Origin: Clostridiales bacterium | GTDB lineage: Bacteria; Bacillota; Clostridia; Lachnospirales; Lachnospiraceae | Assembly (NCBI GenBank): GCA_019423835.1 | Contig: JAHZAR010000124.1 | Location: 1-6,254 of the forward strand | Direction: 5' to 3' | DNA length: 6,254 nt | Part shown: positions 1-6,098 of the stretch, piece by piece | Layout: every line of letters begins with the position of its first letter | Numbering within the stretch: the stretch's first letter is position 1 | Translations under genes and position numbers: made by a program | Notes under the pieces: generated by a model | Told to the model about the DNA's origin: nothing | The model's database searches: none | The model's input: the letters and a program-made list of their open reading frames with translations, nothing else

Positions 1-849
1 GGTACCAGCGAGCAGTATCTCGGCAGAGCCATCAGAGACTTTGCAGCGCGTGACAGCGTGGTGATAGCCACAAAGTTTCTGCCCCGTACCAATGAAGAAA
101 TTGAAGCGGGAATCACAGGTCAGCAGCACATTGAAACAATGCTTGACAAAAGCCTTGAAAATCTCGGTATGGATTATGTTGACTTATACATTTACCATAT
201 GTGGGATTACAATACTCCTCTCCACGACATTATGGAGGGGCTGAACAACGCTGTCAAATCGGGGAAGGCCCGGTACATCGGTATTTCCAACTGCTTTGCC
301 TATCAGCTTGCTAAGGCGAACGCGCTTGCCGAAAAAGAAGGCTTTGCGAAATTCGTGTCAGTGCAGGGGCATTATAATCTGATCTTCAGGGAGGAGGAAC
401 GGGAAATGGCGAAGCTCTGCCGGGAGGATAATATAGCCATGACGCCCTACAGCGCACTTGCAGGAGGACGGCTCTCCAAATACCCCGGCGAAACCTCAAA
501 GCGTTTGCAGGAGGACAGTTATGCACATCTGAAATACGACGCTACCGCCAGGCAGGACGGTATCATCATTGACCGTGTGATACAGCTTGCCGAAAAGCAT
601 GGAGTATCGATGACCGAAATTTCCCTTGCCTGGCTGCTGACAAAGGTTACTGCTCCTGTCGTGGGCGCAACGAAGCTTTACCAGACTGAAGGCATGGCGA
701 AAGCTGCCGAGCTTACTTTGACTGACGATGAGCTCGCATTTTTGGAAGAACCCTATGTTCCCCACAATTTGGTAGGTGTAATGGCGCAGAATACCTCTGC
801 CGCCGCAAAAGAAAAACACGTGTGGTCTACCGGCAGTCAGAAAATCTGA
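1..849 (+). CDS. Aldo/keto reductase, YajO-like (5' end outside window)
   Basis: The reading frame is open from the first base, so 282 C-terminal residues are visible and the N-terminus lies upstream. NAD(P)H-dependent aldo/keto reductases are soluble TIM-barrel enzymes that reduce carbonyls. The visible part starts at GTSEQYLGRA, which in this family directly follows the DTAxxY segment carrying the catalytic Asp and Tyr; those two residues are therefore just outside the window. The other two tetrad residues are visible: Lys25 in VIATK and His66 in DLYIYH (numbering from base 1). WDYNTP, GKARYIGIS and HYNLIFREEERE closely resemble Escherichia coli YajO as remembered. The barrel end is intact (SLAWLL, PVVGATK), followed by a roughly 30-residue tail. 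It is the first visible gene of an operon; the next start is 14 nt after its stop. The family is secure, the substrate unknown; ATG at 58 is internal, not the true start. Confidence 0.93.
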   Translation, partial: GTSEQYLGRAIRDFAARDSVVIATKFLPRTNEEIEAGITGQQHIETMLDKSLENLGMDYVDLYIYHMWDYNTPLHDIMEGLNNAVKSGKARYIGISNCFAYQLAKANALAEKEGFAKFVSVQGHYNLIFREEEREMAKLCREDNIAMTPYSALAGGRLSKYPGETSKRLQEDSYAHLKYDATARQDGIIIDRVIQLAEKHGVSMTEISLAWLLTKVTAPVVGATKLYQTEGMAKAAELTLTDDELAFLEEPYVPHNLVGVMAQNTSAAAKEKHVWSTGSQKI

Positions 850-850
850 A

Positions 851-855
851 AGGAG
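851..855 (+). promoter_or_regulatory. Ribosome binding site fixing the CMD-gene start at 864
   Basis: AGGAG sits just after the reductase stop, 8 nt before ATG 864. It favours that start over the in-frame ATG at 822, which lies inside the reductase gene and has no comparable site. Confidence 0.8.
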
Positions 856-863
856 ACGAGAAA

Positions 864-1550
864 ATGAATTTACGGAAAACAGACCCTGAATTTGCAGAAC
901 GCTTTGAGCATTTTGCATTTGATGAAGTTGTAAACGAAGAAAACCAGCAGCTGGAGCCATCTGCCCGCTATCTGGCGGTTCTGGCAGCGCTGATCGGCTG
1001 CGGGGGTGTGGAGGCTTATAAAGAAATGCTCCCTCAGGCGTTAGAAAACGGTATCACCCCGATAACAGCAAAGGAGATCGTTTATCAGGCCGCCGACTAT
1101 CTGGGGTATGGCAGAATGCTGCCGTTTCTGAATGTTACCAATGAGGTATTGACCGAGAGAGGCATAGAGCTTCCGCTTGAGGGACAGGCGACGACTACCC
1201 TTGCCGACCGGCTGGAAAAAGGAGTCGAAGCACAGGCGGAAATTTTCGGTGAACAGATGAGAGAGGCCTGGAAAACAGGCCATATCAACCGCTGGCTGGC
1301 GGCAAACTGCTTTGGTGATTACTACACCCGAAAGGGCCTTAGCCTGGCAGAGCGTGAGCTGATTACTTTTTGCTTCCTTATGGCGCAGGGCGGCTGTGAA
1401 CCGCAGCTGACTGCCCACGCAAAAGGAAATATGAATCTGGGAAACGACAGGGACTTTTTGATCCGTGTTGTTTCCGGGTGCCTGCCCTATATCGGTTATC
1501 CCCGCAGCCTGAACGCCATTGCCTGCATAGATAAGGCGGTGGAGGAATGA
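864..1550 (+). CDS. Carboxymuconolactone decarboxylase (CMD) family protein, two-domain
   Basis: The product has 228 residues and two CMD/AhpD-like helical domains, about residues 30-98 and 145-225. The second holds the recognisable core: ERELITF (Glu164) followed by GGCEPQLTAH, with Cys178 and His185 spaced as in CMD proteins. The first domain has the equivalent Cys46 but Lys instead of His seven residues later, so it looks degenerate. The CxxC pair of true AhpD peroxidases is absent in both, so peroxidase activity should not be assumed. The family includes gamma-carboxymuconolactone decarboxylase, AhpD and many uncharacterised redox proteins often found beside oxidoreductases. No signal peptide is visible, so it is probably cytoplasmic. 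It follows the reductase by 14 nt and its stop overlaps the next start, so the three genes are probably cotranscribed. The family call is strong; the reaction is unknown. Confidence 0.87.
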   Translation: MNLRKTDPEFAERFEHFAFDEVVNEENQQLEPSARYLAVLAALIGCGGVEAYKEMLPQALENGITPITAKEIVYQAADYLGYGRMLPFLNVTNEVLTERGIELPLEGQATTTLADRLEKGVEAQAEIFGEQMREAWKTGHINRWLAANCFGDYYTRKGLSLAERELITFCFLMAQGGCEPQLTAHAKGNMNLGNDRDFLIRVVSGCLPYIGYPRSLNAIACIDKAVEE

Positions 1551-2251
1551 AACCGAAGGCCGTTATCAGACTGGCCGTCGACGTTTTCATGACACTGGCC
1601 CTGCTTTTTTTAATGGGCTATCAGCTTTGGGGGGAAGCGCCGCATGAATGGGTGGGCGCCGGAATGTTTCTTCTTTTTGCCGCCCACCACCTTCTGAACG
1701 GGCAGTGGCATAAAATCCTATTCAGAGGGAAATACAATGCACTCCGCACTTTGACGCTCTGTGTTGATTTGCTTGTCCTGCTTGCAATGCTCGCTCAGAT
1801 GTACAGCGGTATTGTAATGTCCCGCCATGTGTTTGCCTTCCTGCCGGTGACAGGCGGCATGTCCCTGGCCCGGCGGCTTCATATTCTCGGAGCATACTGG
1901 GGCTTTCTTTTGATGAGTGTGCATTTGGGACTTCACTGGAATGTGATTTTGGGAATGCTGCGAAAAGTGTTAAAGATAAAAAATAAAGCAAAAGGCCGCG
2001 GTACGATCGCTTTCGCCGCAGGATTAGTTATTTCCGTATATGGCACATGGGTATTCATCAGCAGAGATTTTCCCACCTATCTGTTTTTGAAAAACGAGTT
2101 TGTATTTCTGGATTACAGCGAACCGAAGGTTTTGTTTTACATGGATTATCTTGCGCTTATGGGACTTTGCATTTTTATCGCTCATTACAGTACGAAGCTC
2201 ATGGAGCAATTAAAATTTCAGAAGAAAATATCAAAGGAAGATTTTAAATGA
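1547..2251 (+). CDS. DUF4405 domain-containing membrane protein
   Basis: This 234-residue integral membrane protein has six hydrophobic segments at about residues 8-28, 36-54, 66-91, 109-134, 152-171 and 195-214. Histidines cluster near or within helices: H33, H47-H48, H55, then H112, H126 and H130 (LHILGAYWGF, SVHLGLHW). This pattern matches DUF4405 proteins, whose histidine-bearing four-helix core resembles cytochrome b561-type heme-binding domains; heme binding here is inference. The start codon overlaps the previous stop as ATGA. GGAGG lies only 1 nt from the ATG, an unusually short spacing, so translation probably depends on coupling to the upstream gene. The N-terminus (MKPKAVIRLAVDVFM) fits a DUF4405 start. 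As the last gene before the 2302-2337 hairpin, it may give the soluble reductase and CMD protein a membrane partner, which the sequence cannot prove. Confidence 0.88.
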   Translation: MKPKAVIRLAVDVFMTLALLFLMGYQLWGEAPHEWVGAGMFLLFAAHHLLNGQWHKILFRGKYNALRTLTLCVDLLVLLAMLAQMYSGIVMSRHVFAFLPVTGGMSLARRLHILGAYWGFLLMSVHLGLHWNVILGMLRKVLKIKNKAKGRGTIAFAAGLVISVYGTWVFISRDFPTYLFLKNEFVFLDYSEPKVLFYMDYLALMGLCIFIAHYSTKLMEQLKFQKKISKEDFK

Positions 2252-2301
2252 AGATATGGAAATCTTAAAATCGCTGAATTTCCCCCTGCAGCCTGTGCAG
2301 A

Positions 2302-2337
2302 AGCAGAAAACGGACTCCGAAGAGTCCGTTTTCTGCT
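2302..2337. terminator. Perfect 16-bp hairpin, probable bidirectional terminator
   Basis: Bases 2302-2317 pair perfectly with 2322-2337 around a 4-nt loop. The GC-rich core CGGACTC is flanked by AAAA on one side and TTTT on the other, the usual layout of a terminator working in both directions. It lies between convergent genes: 50 nt after the DUF4405 stop and 15 nt after the stop of the minus-strand GTPase. Read on the - strand the loop is C(UUCG)G, an exceptionally stable RNA tetraloop. On the + strand a further run of six T follows at 2349-2354, overlapping the end of the opposing gene. Confidence 0.87.
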
Positions 2338-2352
2338 GTATCAGCCTGTTTT

Positions 2353-3288
2353 TTAAAACTGCACAATCTCTTTGATGGGCTCTGCCGGCTCCACATAGTC
2401 GGCGTAAAGCATAGGTCCCTCTCCCTCATACTCGGGGCTGTACTCATACTCCACGCGGGCCTTTACCTTCACCCACTGCTTTGTCTCCAGAAGCCTTGCA
2501 TTTTTAGCCTTGCACATAAATCCAAGGAAGGTCATGTCTGCCTCACAGCAGGTCATGGCCATGCGCCCCGGCACAAAGTAATTTTTCGGGAAGTCCGGTG
2601 TCTTTAATACCATAGCCGTAAATTCCACTACCTTGCCCCGGTAGCGATCCGGCTTGTCCAATGCGTCGATATACCAGATTCCATAGGCCTCCGGGGAGAT
2701 CTCAATTACATCGGCATTTACATCGTACGGCAGATCCGCCTCTGTCACTTCCTCTATCTGACCCTCCGAATCCTCAAAAATAATCTCTACCTGCGGATTC
2801 ATCCCTTTCAGGGTCCTTCTGTAGGTATCCAGATCCTCTATGCCGTCGCAGCGGTTCATGATAATCATCTCTGAATTTCTCACCATTGCCCCTACAAGCG
2901 GCTTCATATTGTTCAGATAAAGCTCAAAGGTGGAGCCGTCGATAATCGTTATCTGCTGGTACAGCTCCCAGTCTGCCGGCAGCTTCAGCTCGTCCAGGCT
3001 CCACATTCCGTTCCACTCCATGAGCACCCGCTCCGGGTTGTAGAGCAGTTCCAGATCGGAGAGATATTCCGGTGTCAGCTTTGACAGCTCGTCCACATAC
3101 ACAACAGCTGTCCGGTTCTCCTCCAGAAACTCATCCTCATACTCCTCCTCGCCTTCCTCGCAGACAATCAGAAGTGTTTTTCCCTCTGTCTTAAAATAGT
3201 CCTGATCCATGGTGAATTTGATGAATTCTGTCTTTCCTGCTTCCAGAAAACCATTGATCAGAAAAAGCGGCATACGCTCGTCTTCCAT
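2353..3288 (-). CDS. Divergent COG0523/CobW-like GTPase with TIGR03943/DUF1980-like C-terminus
   Basis: The product has 311 residues. Residues 7-20 (PLFLINGFLEAGKT) are a G3E-type Walker A, and NRCD (145-148) occupies the position of the guanine-recognition NKxD. The family's switch motif is replaced by a Glu-rich stretch (CEEGEEEYEDEF, 43-54). The CxCC metal motif is absent, and MEWNG stands where canonical members have EPSG. From about residue 205 the protein stops resembling CobW_C. KYxGK-like DRYRGK, then FVPGRMAMTCCEAD (238-251), GF and WVKV resemble the C-terminal domain of TIGR03943/DUF1980 proteins (Bacillus YcgQ), the partner of the YcgR permease. Cys247-Cys248 and Asp251 are the likely key residues. 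It follows the canonical GTPase gene by 81 nt on the same strand. The start is chosen by AGGAGG 7 nt upstream of ATG 3288. Probable role: cytoplasmic partner in metal allocation; GTPase activity is uncertain. Confidence 0.83.
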   Translation of the reverse strand: MEDERMPLFLINGFLEAGKTEFIKFTMDQDYFKTEGKTLLIVCEEGEEEYEDEFLEENRTAVVYVDELSKLTPEYLSDLELLYNPERVLMEWNGMWSLDELKLPADWELYQQITIIDGSTFELYLNNMKPLVGAMVRNSEMIIMNRCDGIEDLDTYRRTLKGMNPQVEIIFEDSEGQIEEVTEADLPYDVNADVIEISPEAYGIWYIDALDKPDRYRGKVVEFTAMVLKTPDFPKNYFVPGRMAMTCCEADMTFLGFMCKAKNARLLETKQWVKVKARVEYEYSPEYEGEGPMLYADYVEPAEPIKEIVQF

Positions 3289-3295
3289 CCGTCGT

Positions 3296-3301
3296 CCTCC
3301 T
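3296..3301 (-). promoter_or_regulatory. Ribosome binding site deciding the start of the divergent GTPase
   Basis: The minus strand reads AGGAGG here, a full consensus site 7 nt before ATG 3288. The longer in-frame start at 3339 lacks such a site and falls within the hairpin stem at 3309-3345, so 3288 is preferred. Confidence 0.85.
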
Positions 3302-3308
3302 GTTTTCC

Positions 3309-3345
3309 GCAGCCATGGGAGCGTCATCTGCCTGCCCATGACTGC
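3309..3345 (-). repeat. Intercistronic hairpin between the two GTPase genes
   Basis: Arms 3309-3319 and 3335-3345 form an 11-bp stem with a 15-nt loop. In the minus-strand transcript the only non-Watson-Crick position (3313/3341) becomes a G-U wobble; on the plus strand it would be C-A, so the structure suits the direction of transcription. No U-run follows, so it is not an intrinsic terminator. Its base is 7 nt upstream of the second gene's ribosome binding site, a place where structure can affect mRNA processing, stability or translation. Function is inferred from position only. Confidence 0.6.
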
Positions 3346-3369
3346 TCTTTTCTGTTTGCCTCTGTCTGC

Positions 3370-4557
3370 CTACTGAGCGCTGAACGCTTCCTCCAGTGCC
3401 TTCTCGTCCAGATTTGCACCGATTACGCACACCTTCCCTGTGTAGTCGGCAGATCCCTCACGGATTTCCACCTGCTCCGGCACCAGATCAAAGTGCATCC
3501 ATGTCCCGTCTGCAGCCGGGATCATTCCCTTGGCACGCAGAACCTCTCCATAGTTTTGGCTGTAAGCCAGATCGCCGAGAATCTGTTCCAGCCTCTCTCT
3601 GCTGACTCCAGTCACATTCTCGCGTCCCCAGCTTGTAAATACCTCATCGGCATGATGGTGGTGATGATCGTGGTCATGGCAGCCGCAGGTACAGTTCTCA
3701 CCGTGGTCCTGATCGTGGTGATCATGGTGATGATCATGGCCGCAGCACTCTCCCTCCTCATGATCGTGGTGGTGGCCGTGGCCGCAGCACTCTCCCTCCT
3801 CATGATCGTGATGGTGGCCGTGGCCGCAGCACTCTCCTTCCCCGTGATCGTGGTCGTGATCATGACCGCAGCAGCACTCTCCGCCATGTTCGTGATGGTG
3901 GTGATGACCGTGAGCCTGGGCGTGCTCTCTGGCCTCCTTCATGAGCTCTTCCACCATATTGTCCTTTTTCTCAATAATTTCCAGAAGCTGTGTTCCCGCA
4001 AGCTGGCTGACAGGTGTAGTCACAATCGCCGCGTCTTTATTGTGCTGGCGGATCATCTCCACAGCAGTCTGGATCTTTTTCGGGTCGGTAATATCTGTTC
4101 TGCTGAGCACAATTGTTCCGGCATTTTCAATCTGGTTGTTAAAAAACTCGCCGAAATTTTTCATATACATGCGCACCTTGCTGGCATCGGCCACGGTGAC
4201 AGCACTGTTCAGCTCAACCTCGATCTCGGAGGCAACATCTCTGACAGCCTTCATCACATCGGAGAGCTTTCCCACGCCAGACGGCTCAATGATCACACGG
4301 TCTGGAGCGTATTTTGTGAGCACCTCGGCCAGAGATTTTCCAAAATCTCCCACCAGAGAGCAGCAGATGCAGCCGGAATTCATCTCACGAATCTCAATCC
4401 CCGCATCCTTCAAAAAACCTCCGTCAATGCCGATCTCTCCAAACTCATTTTCAATCAGAACTACCTTTTCACCGGAAATCGCCTCTTTTAACAGGCGCTT
4501 GATAAAAGTAGTCTTTCCTGCACCCAGGAAACCGGAAATAATATCAATCTTTGTCAT
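3370..4557 (-). CDS. COG0523/CobW-family GTPase with His/Cys-rich metal-binding insert
   Basis: This 395-residue G3E P-loop GTPase belongs to the family that delivers or allocates metals by GTP-dependent transfer (CobW, YciC, ZNG1-type). Visible motifs in order: Walker A GFLGAGKT (9-16), ENEFGEIGID (36-45), metal-binding CxCC at Cys63-Cys65-Cys66, EPSG (91-94), and SRTD (152-155) in the NKxD position. Residues 212-302 form a very His/Cys-rich insert (36 His, 12 Cys, many Asp/Glu), followed by a CobW_C domain (about 305-393) ending in ANLDEKALEEAF. Zinc is the likeliest ligand; nickel or cobalt cannot be excluded. HypB and UreG also carry His-rich runs, but lack this layout with CobW_C. The start has AGAAGG 9 nt upstream (4567-4572). 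It is first in a two-gene operon with the divergent GTPase and is transcribed away from the potassium channel gene. Zur-type control is plausible, but no convincing Zur box was seen. Confidence 0.93.
   Translation of the reverse strand: MTKIDIISGFLGAGKTTFIKRLLKEAISGEKVVLIENEFGEIGIDGGFLKDAGIEIREMNSGCICCSLVGDFGKSLAEVLTKYAPDRVIIEPSGVGKLSDVMKAVRDVASEIEVELNSAVTVADASKVRMYMKNFGEFFNNQIENAGTIVLSRTDITDPKKIQTAVEMIRQHNKDAAIVTTPVSQLAGTQLLEIIEKKDNMVEELMKEAREHAQAHGHHHHHEHGGECCCGHDHDHDHGEGECCGHGHHHDHEEGECCGHGHHHDHEEGECCGHDHHHDHHDQDHGENCTCGCHDHDHHHHHADEVFTSWGRENVTGVSRERLEQILGDLAYSQNYGEVLRAKGMIPAADGTWMHFDLVPEQVEIREGSADYTGKVCVIGANLDEKALEEAFSAQ
3739..3864 (-). repeat. 42-bp tandem repeat (three units) within the metal-binding insert
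   Basis: Three 42-bp units abut at 3739-3780, 3781-3822 and 3823-3864. The first two differ at one base and encode the same 14 residues, HGHHHDHEEGECCG; the third encodes HDHDHDHGEGECCG. More diverged units flank them at 3865-3906 (HHHHHEHGGECCCG) and 3697-3738 (HDHHHDHHDQDHGE). The length is a multiple of three, so gain or loss of a unit keeps the frame and changes only the number of His/Cys ligands. This suggests growth by recent duplication and makes the locus a candidate for length variation between strains. Confidence 0.9.
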
Positions 4558-4654
4558 CTCTATCTACCTTCTTTTCTGTAATGATCTCTCTGAAGCCATC
4601 GGCTTCTCTCAATATGCAGCGACAAAAGCGAACCCTTCGTCCGCCTCAGTCCAG

Positions 4655-4684
4655 TATATAATTTTGACACAAAACCCCTGTAAA
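4655..4684 (-). promoter_or_regulatory. Candidate promoter of the GTPase operon
   Basis: On the minus strand TTTACA (4679-4684, five of six matches to TTGACA) is followed after 18 nt by TATATA (4655-4660), overlapping TATACT (4653-4658, five of six matches to TATAAT but at 20-nt spacing). This would give a leader of about 90 nt. The TTGAC/GTCAA dyad at 4664-4689 overlaps it and could be an operator. Assigned by eye only. Confidence 0.35.
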
Positions 4685-4842
4685 GTCAACCGCTTCCCCT
4701 TTTCCCCTCAGCGCGGAGAACTGGTTTCCTCCCGGCACACTGCCGCCGAAACTTCAATATGGATTTTCAGGCCCTGAAATCCGGAGAGATGACTGGATTA
4801 TTCCCGGCAAAAGTGCTAATATGATTTTAAATTATCTGGTAC

Positions 4843-4849
4843 AAAGGAG
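4843..4849 (+). promoter_or_regulatory. Ribosome binding site supporting a GTG start at 4859
   Basis: AAAGGAG lies 9 nt before GTG 4859. There is no in-frame ATG nearby, and the protein sequence from the GTG matches the expected ion-channel N-terminus, so the GTG is accepted. Confidence 0.8.
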
Positions 4850-4858
4850 AAAAGAGCT

Positions 4859-6052
4859 GTGAAAATCCCTGCCAAGCGCCGTGTGTTTGAGATCATTCAG
4901 ATTGGACGTGATCATGACATCGCCAGTATCGTCTTTGACTTCTTTATCGCATTTACCATATTTTTGAATTTATTTATTACCCTGTTTGAGACCTTTGAAC
5001 AGTCCCGGCCATATCTTCCCCTGATCCACAGCCTGGAACTGGCCACCTCCTGCATTTTTGCAGTGGAATATGCGCTTCGCATCTGGACCGCAGAATATCT
5101 CTATCCCAGGAAAAGCCGCAGGCAGGCAAAAATTACTTTTGTGTTTTCTTTTTTCGGCATCATCGACCTGCTGTCCTTCCTGCCATATTTCCTTCCCGTG
5201 ATATTCCCCACAGGTATTGTCACGTTCCGGATGTTCAGGGTAGTGCGCATTTTCCGGCTGTTCCGCATCAACATGTATTACGACGCATTTAATGTGATTA
5301 CCGATGTTCTTCATGAAAAAAAGGATCAGATTTTTTCGTCCGTCTGCATCCTCCTGATCCTGATTGTAGCATCCTCCCTGTTTATGTACAGCCTGGAGCA
5401 TGACGTACAGCCGGACAAATTCCAGAATGCATTTTCCGGAATCTGGTGGGCGGTGTCTACCCTGCTGACCGTAGGCTACGGAGACATCTACCCGGTGACC
5501 AATGCCGGACAGCTGGTGGGAATCGTGATCGCCTTTCTGGGCGTGGGAACTGTGGCAATTCCCACTGGTATTATTTCCGCGGGTTTTGTGGAGCAGTATA
5601 CCAAGCTGAAATCTATGGCTGAATACTCAGAGGAAACAAACATCCGCTTTATCAGTCTGGCTGTGGGAGAGAACCATCCCTGGGAACACATGCGGGTCTC
5701 CGATCTGCCGCTGCCTCCGGAAATGATTCTGGCAGTCATCCGGCGCGGGAAAAGAACCGTCATGCCAAAGGGGGATGTAGAAATTGAGATAGGTGACCGC
5801 CTGATTTTCGGCGCCAAGGGCTATCAGGACGACGTGGGCATTACCCTGAAAGAACTGCAGCTTTGGGAGCGCCATCCGTGGGTGGGAACAGCTATCCGTG
5901 ACTTGAATATTTCCCGAAAGACGCTGATCGTGATCGTGCAGCGCAAAGAAAAGATTCTGATCCCCAGCGGCTCTCTGGTGCTGCACGCCGGGGACAAGGT
6001 GGTTCTATATACGAAACGGGATGTGAGGGACAGTGTGGAGATTGAAGTGTAG
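4859..6052 (+). CDS. Voltage-gated-type potassium channel with two TrkA_C-like domains
   Basis: This 397-residue six-helix membrane protein is a K+ channel of the KvAP/Kv type. S1 is about residues 23-43, S2 57-79 (with FAVEYALRIW, where Phe67 and Glu70 fit the charge-transfer site), and S3 94-113 (Asp103). S4 (121-139) carries Arg124, 127, 130, 133 and 136 at every third position. S5 spans 157-177, the pore helix precedes the selectivity filter TVGYGD (204-209), and S6 is about 217-244. The cytoplasmic tail has two tandem TrkA_C-like domains, about 262-326 and 332-391. Each begins with HPW and ends in GDRLIFGAK or GDKVVLYTK, so they look like an internal duplication. No glycine-rich Rossmann RCK_N domain is present, so NAD or ATP gating is unlikely; another ligand may bind the tail. 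It starts with GTG and is alone on its strand here. The channel family is secure; gating is inferred. Confidence 0.94.
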   Translation: MKIPAKRRVFEIIQIGRDHDIASIVFDFFIAFTIFLNLFITLFETFEQSRPYLPLIHSLELATSCIFAVEYALRIWTAEYLYPRKSRRQAKITFVFSFFGIIDLLSFLPYFLPVIFPTGIVTFRMFRVVRIFRLFRINMYYDAFNVITDVLHEKKDQIFSSVCILLILIVASSLFMYSLEHDVQPDKFQNAFSGIWWAVSTLLTVGYGDIYPVTNAGQLVGIVIAFLGVGTVAIPTGIISAGFVEQYTKLKSMAEYSEETNIRFISLAVGENHPWEHMRVSDLPLPPEMILAVIRRGKRTVMPKGDVEIEIGDRLIFGAKGYQDDVGITLKELQLWERHPWVGTAIRDLNISRKTLIVIVQRKEKILIPSGSLVLHAGDKVVLYTKRDVRDSVEIEV

Positions 6053-6098
6053 ATCCATATCAGAATCAATGCAGCCGGAAAGTCAGCCTGTTCATTTC

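Larger units (their letters stand above)
4558..4858. other. Divergent intergenic region, 301 bp
   Basis: No gene is supported here. It separates the GTPase operon (leftward) from the potassium channel gene (rightward) and should hold both promoters. Visible structures are a small GAAGCC-atc-GGCTTC hairpin at 4592-4606 in the GTPase leader, a TTGAC...GTCAA dyad at 4664-4689, and an imperfect inverted repeat at 4761-4782 (ggattt/aaatcc plus cag/ctg with one bulged T). An AT-rich stretch at 4817-4835 precedes the channel gene; TGCTAATAT at 4814-4822 is a possible extended -10 but has no good -35. No riboswitch was recognised. Confidence 0.6.

Noticed and set aside
822..863. Longer N-terminus for the CMD protein from ATG 822
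   Set aside because: It lies inside the reductase gene without a ribosome binding site; ATG 864 has AGGAG at the right distance.
496..960. Minus-strand open frame across the reductase/CMD junction
   Set aside because: Antisense to two genes with clear domains; the product has no recognisable features.
3289..3339. Longer N-terminus for the divergent GTPase from ATG 3339
   Set aside because: No good ribosome binding site, and the ATG lies within the hairpin stem; ATG 3288 has AGGAGG.
3612..3887. Minus-strand Ala/Thr/Ile-rich frame within the repeat region
   Set aside because: Out-of-frame reading of the His-rich repeat; low-complexity product.
3697..3906. CRISPR-like direct repeats
   Set aside because: The 42-bp units abut without unique spacers and are in-frame protein repeats.
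3493..4491. Long plus-strand open frame (332 codons) opposite the His-rich GTPase
   Set aside because: It is antisense to a gene with clear family motifs; its Val/Met/Ala-rich stretch is the complement of His/Asp codons in the repeat.
3941..4777. Plus-strand open frame of 278 codons opposite the GTPase N-terminus
   Set aside because: Ser/Ile-rich shadow of the Walker A/CxCC coding region with no recognisable domain.
4817..4835. AT-rich near-palindrome considered as a Zur box
   Set aside because: The symmetry comes mainly from A/T runs, and it lies before the channel gene rather than the metal GTPase operon.
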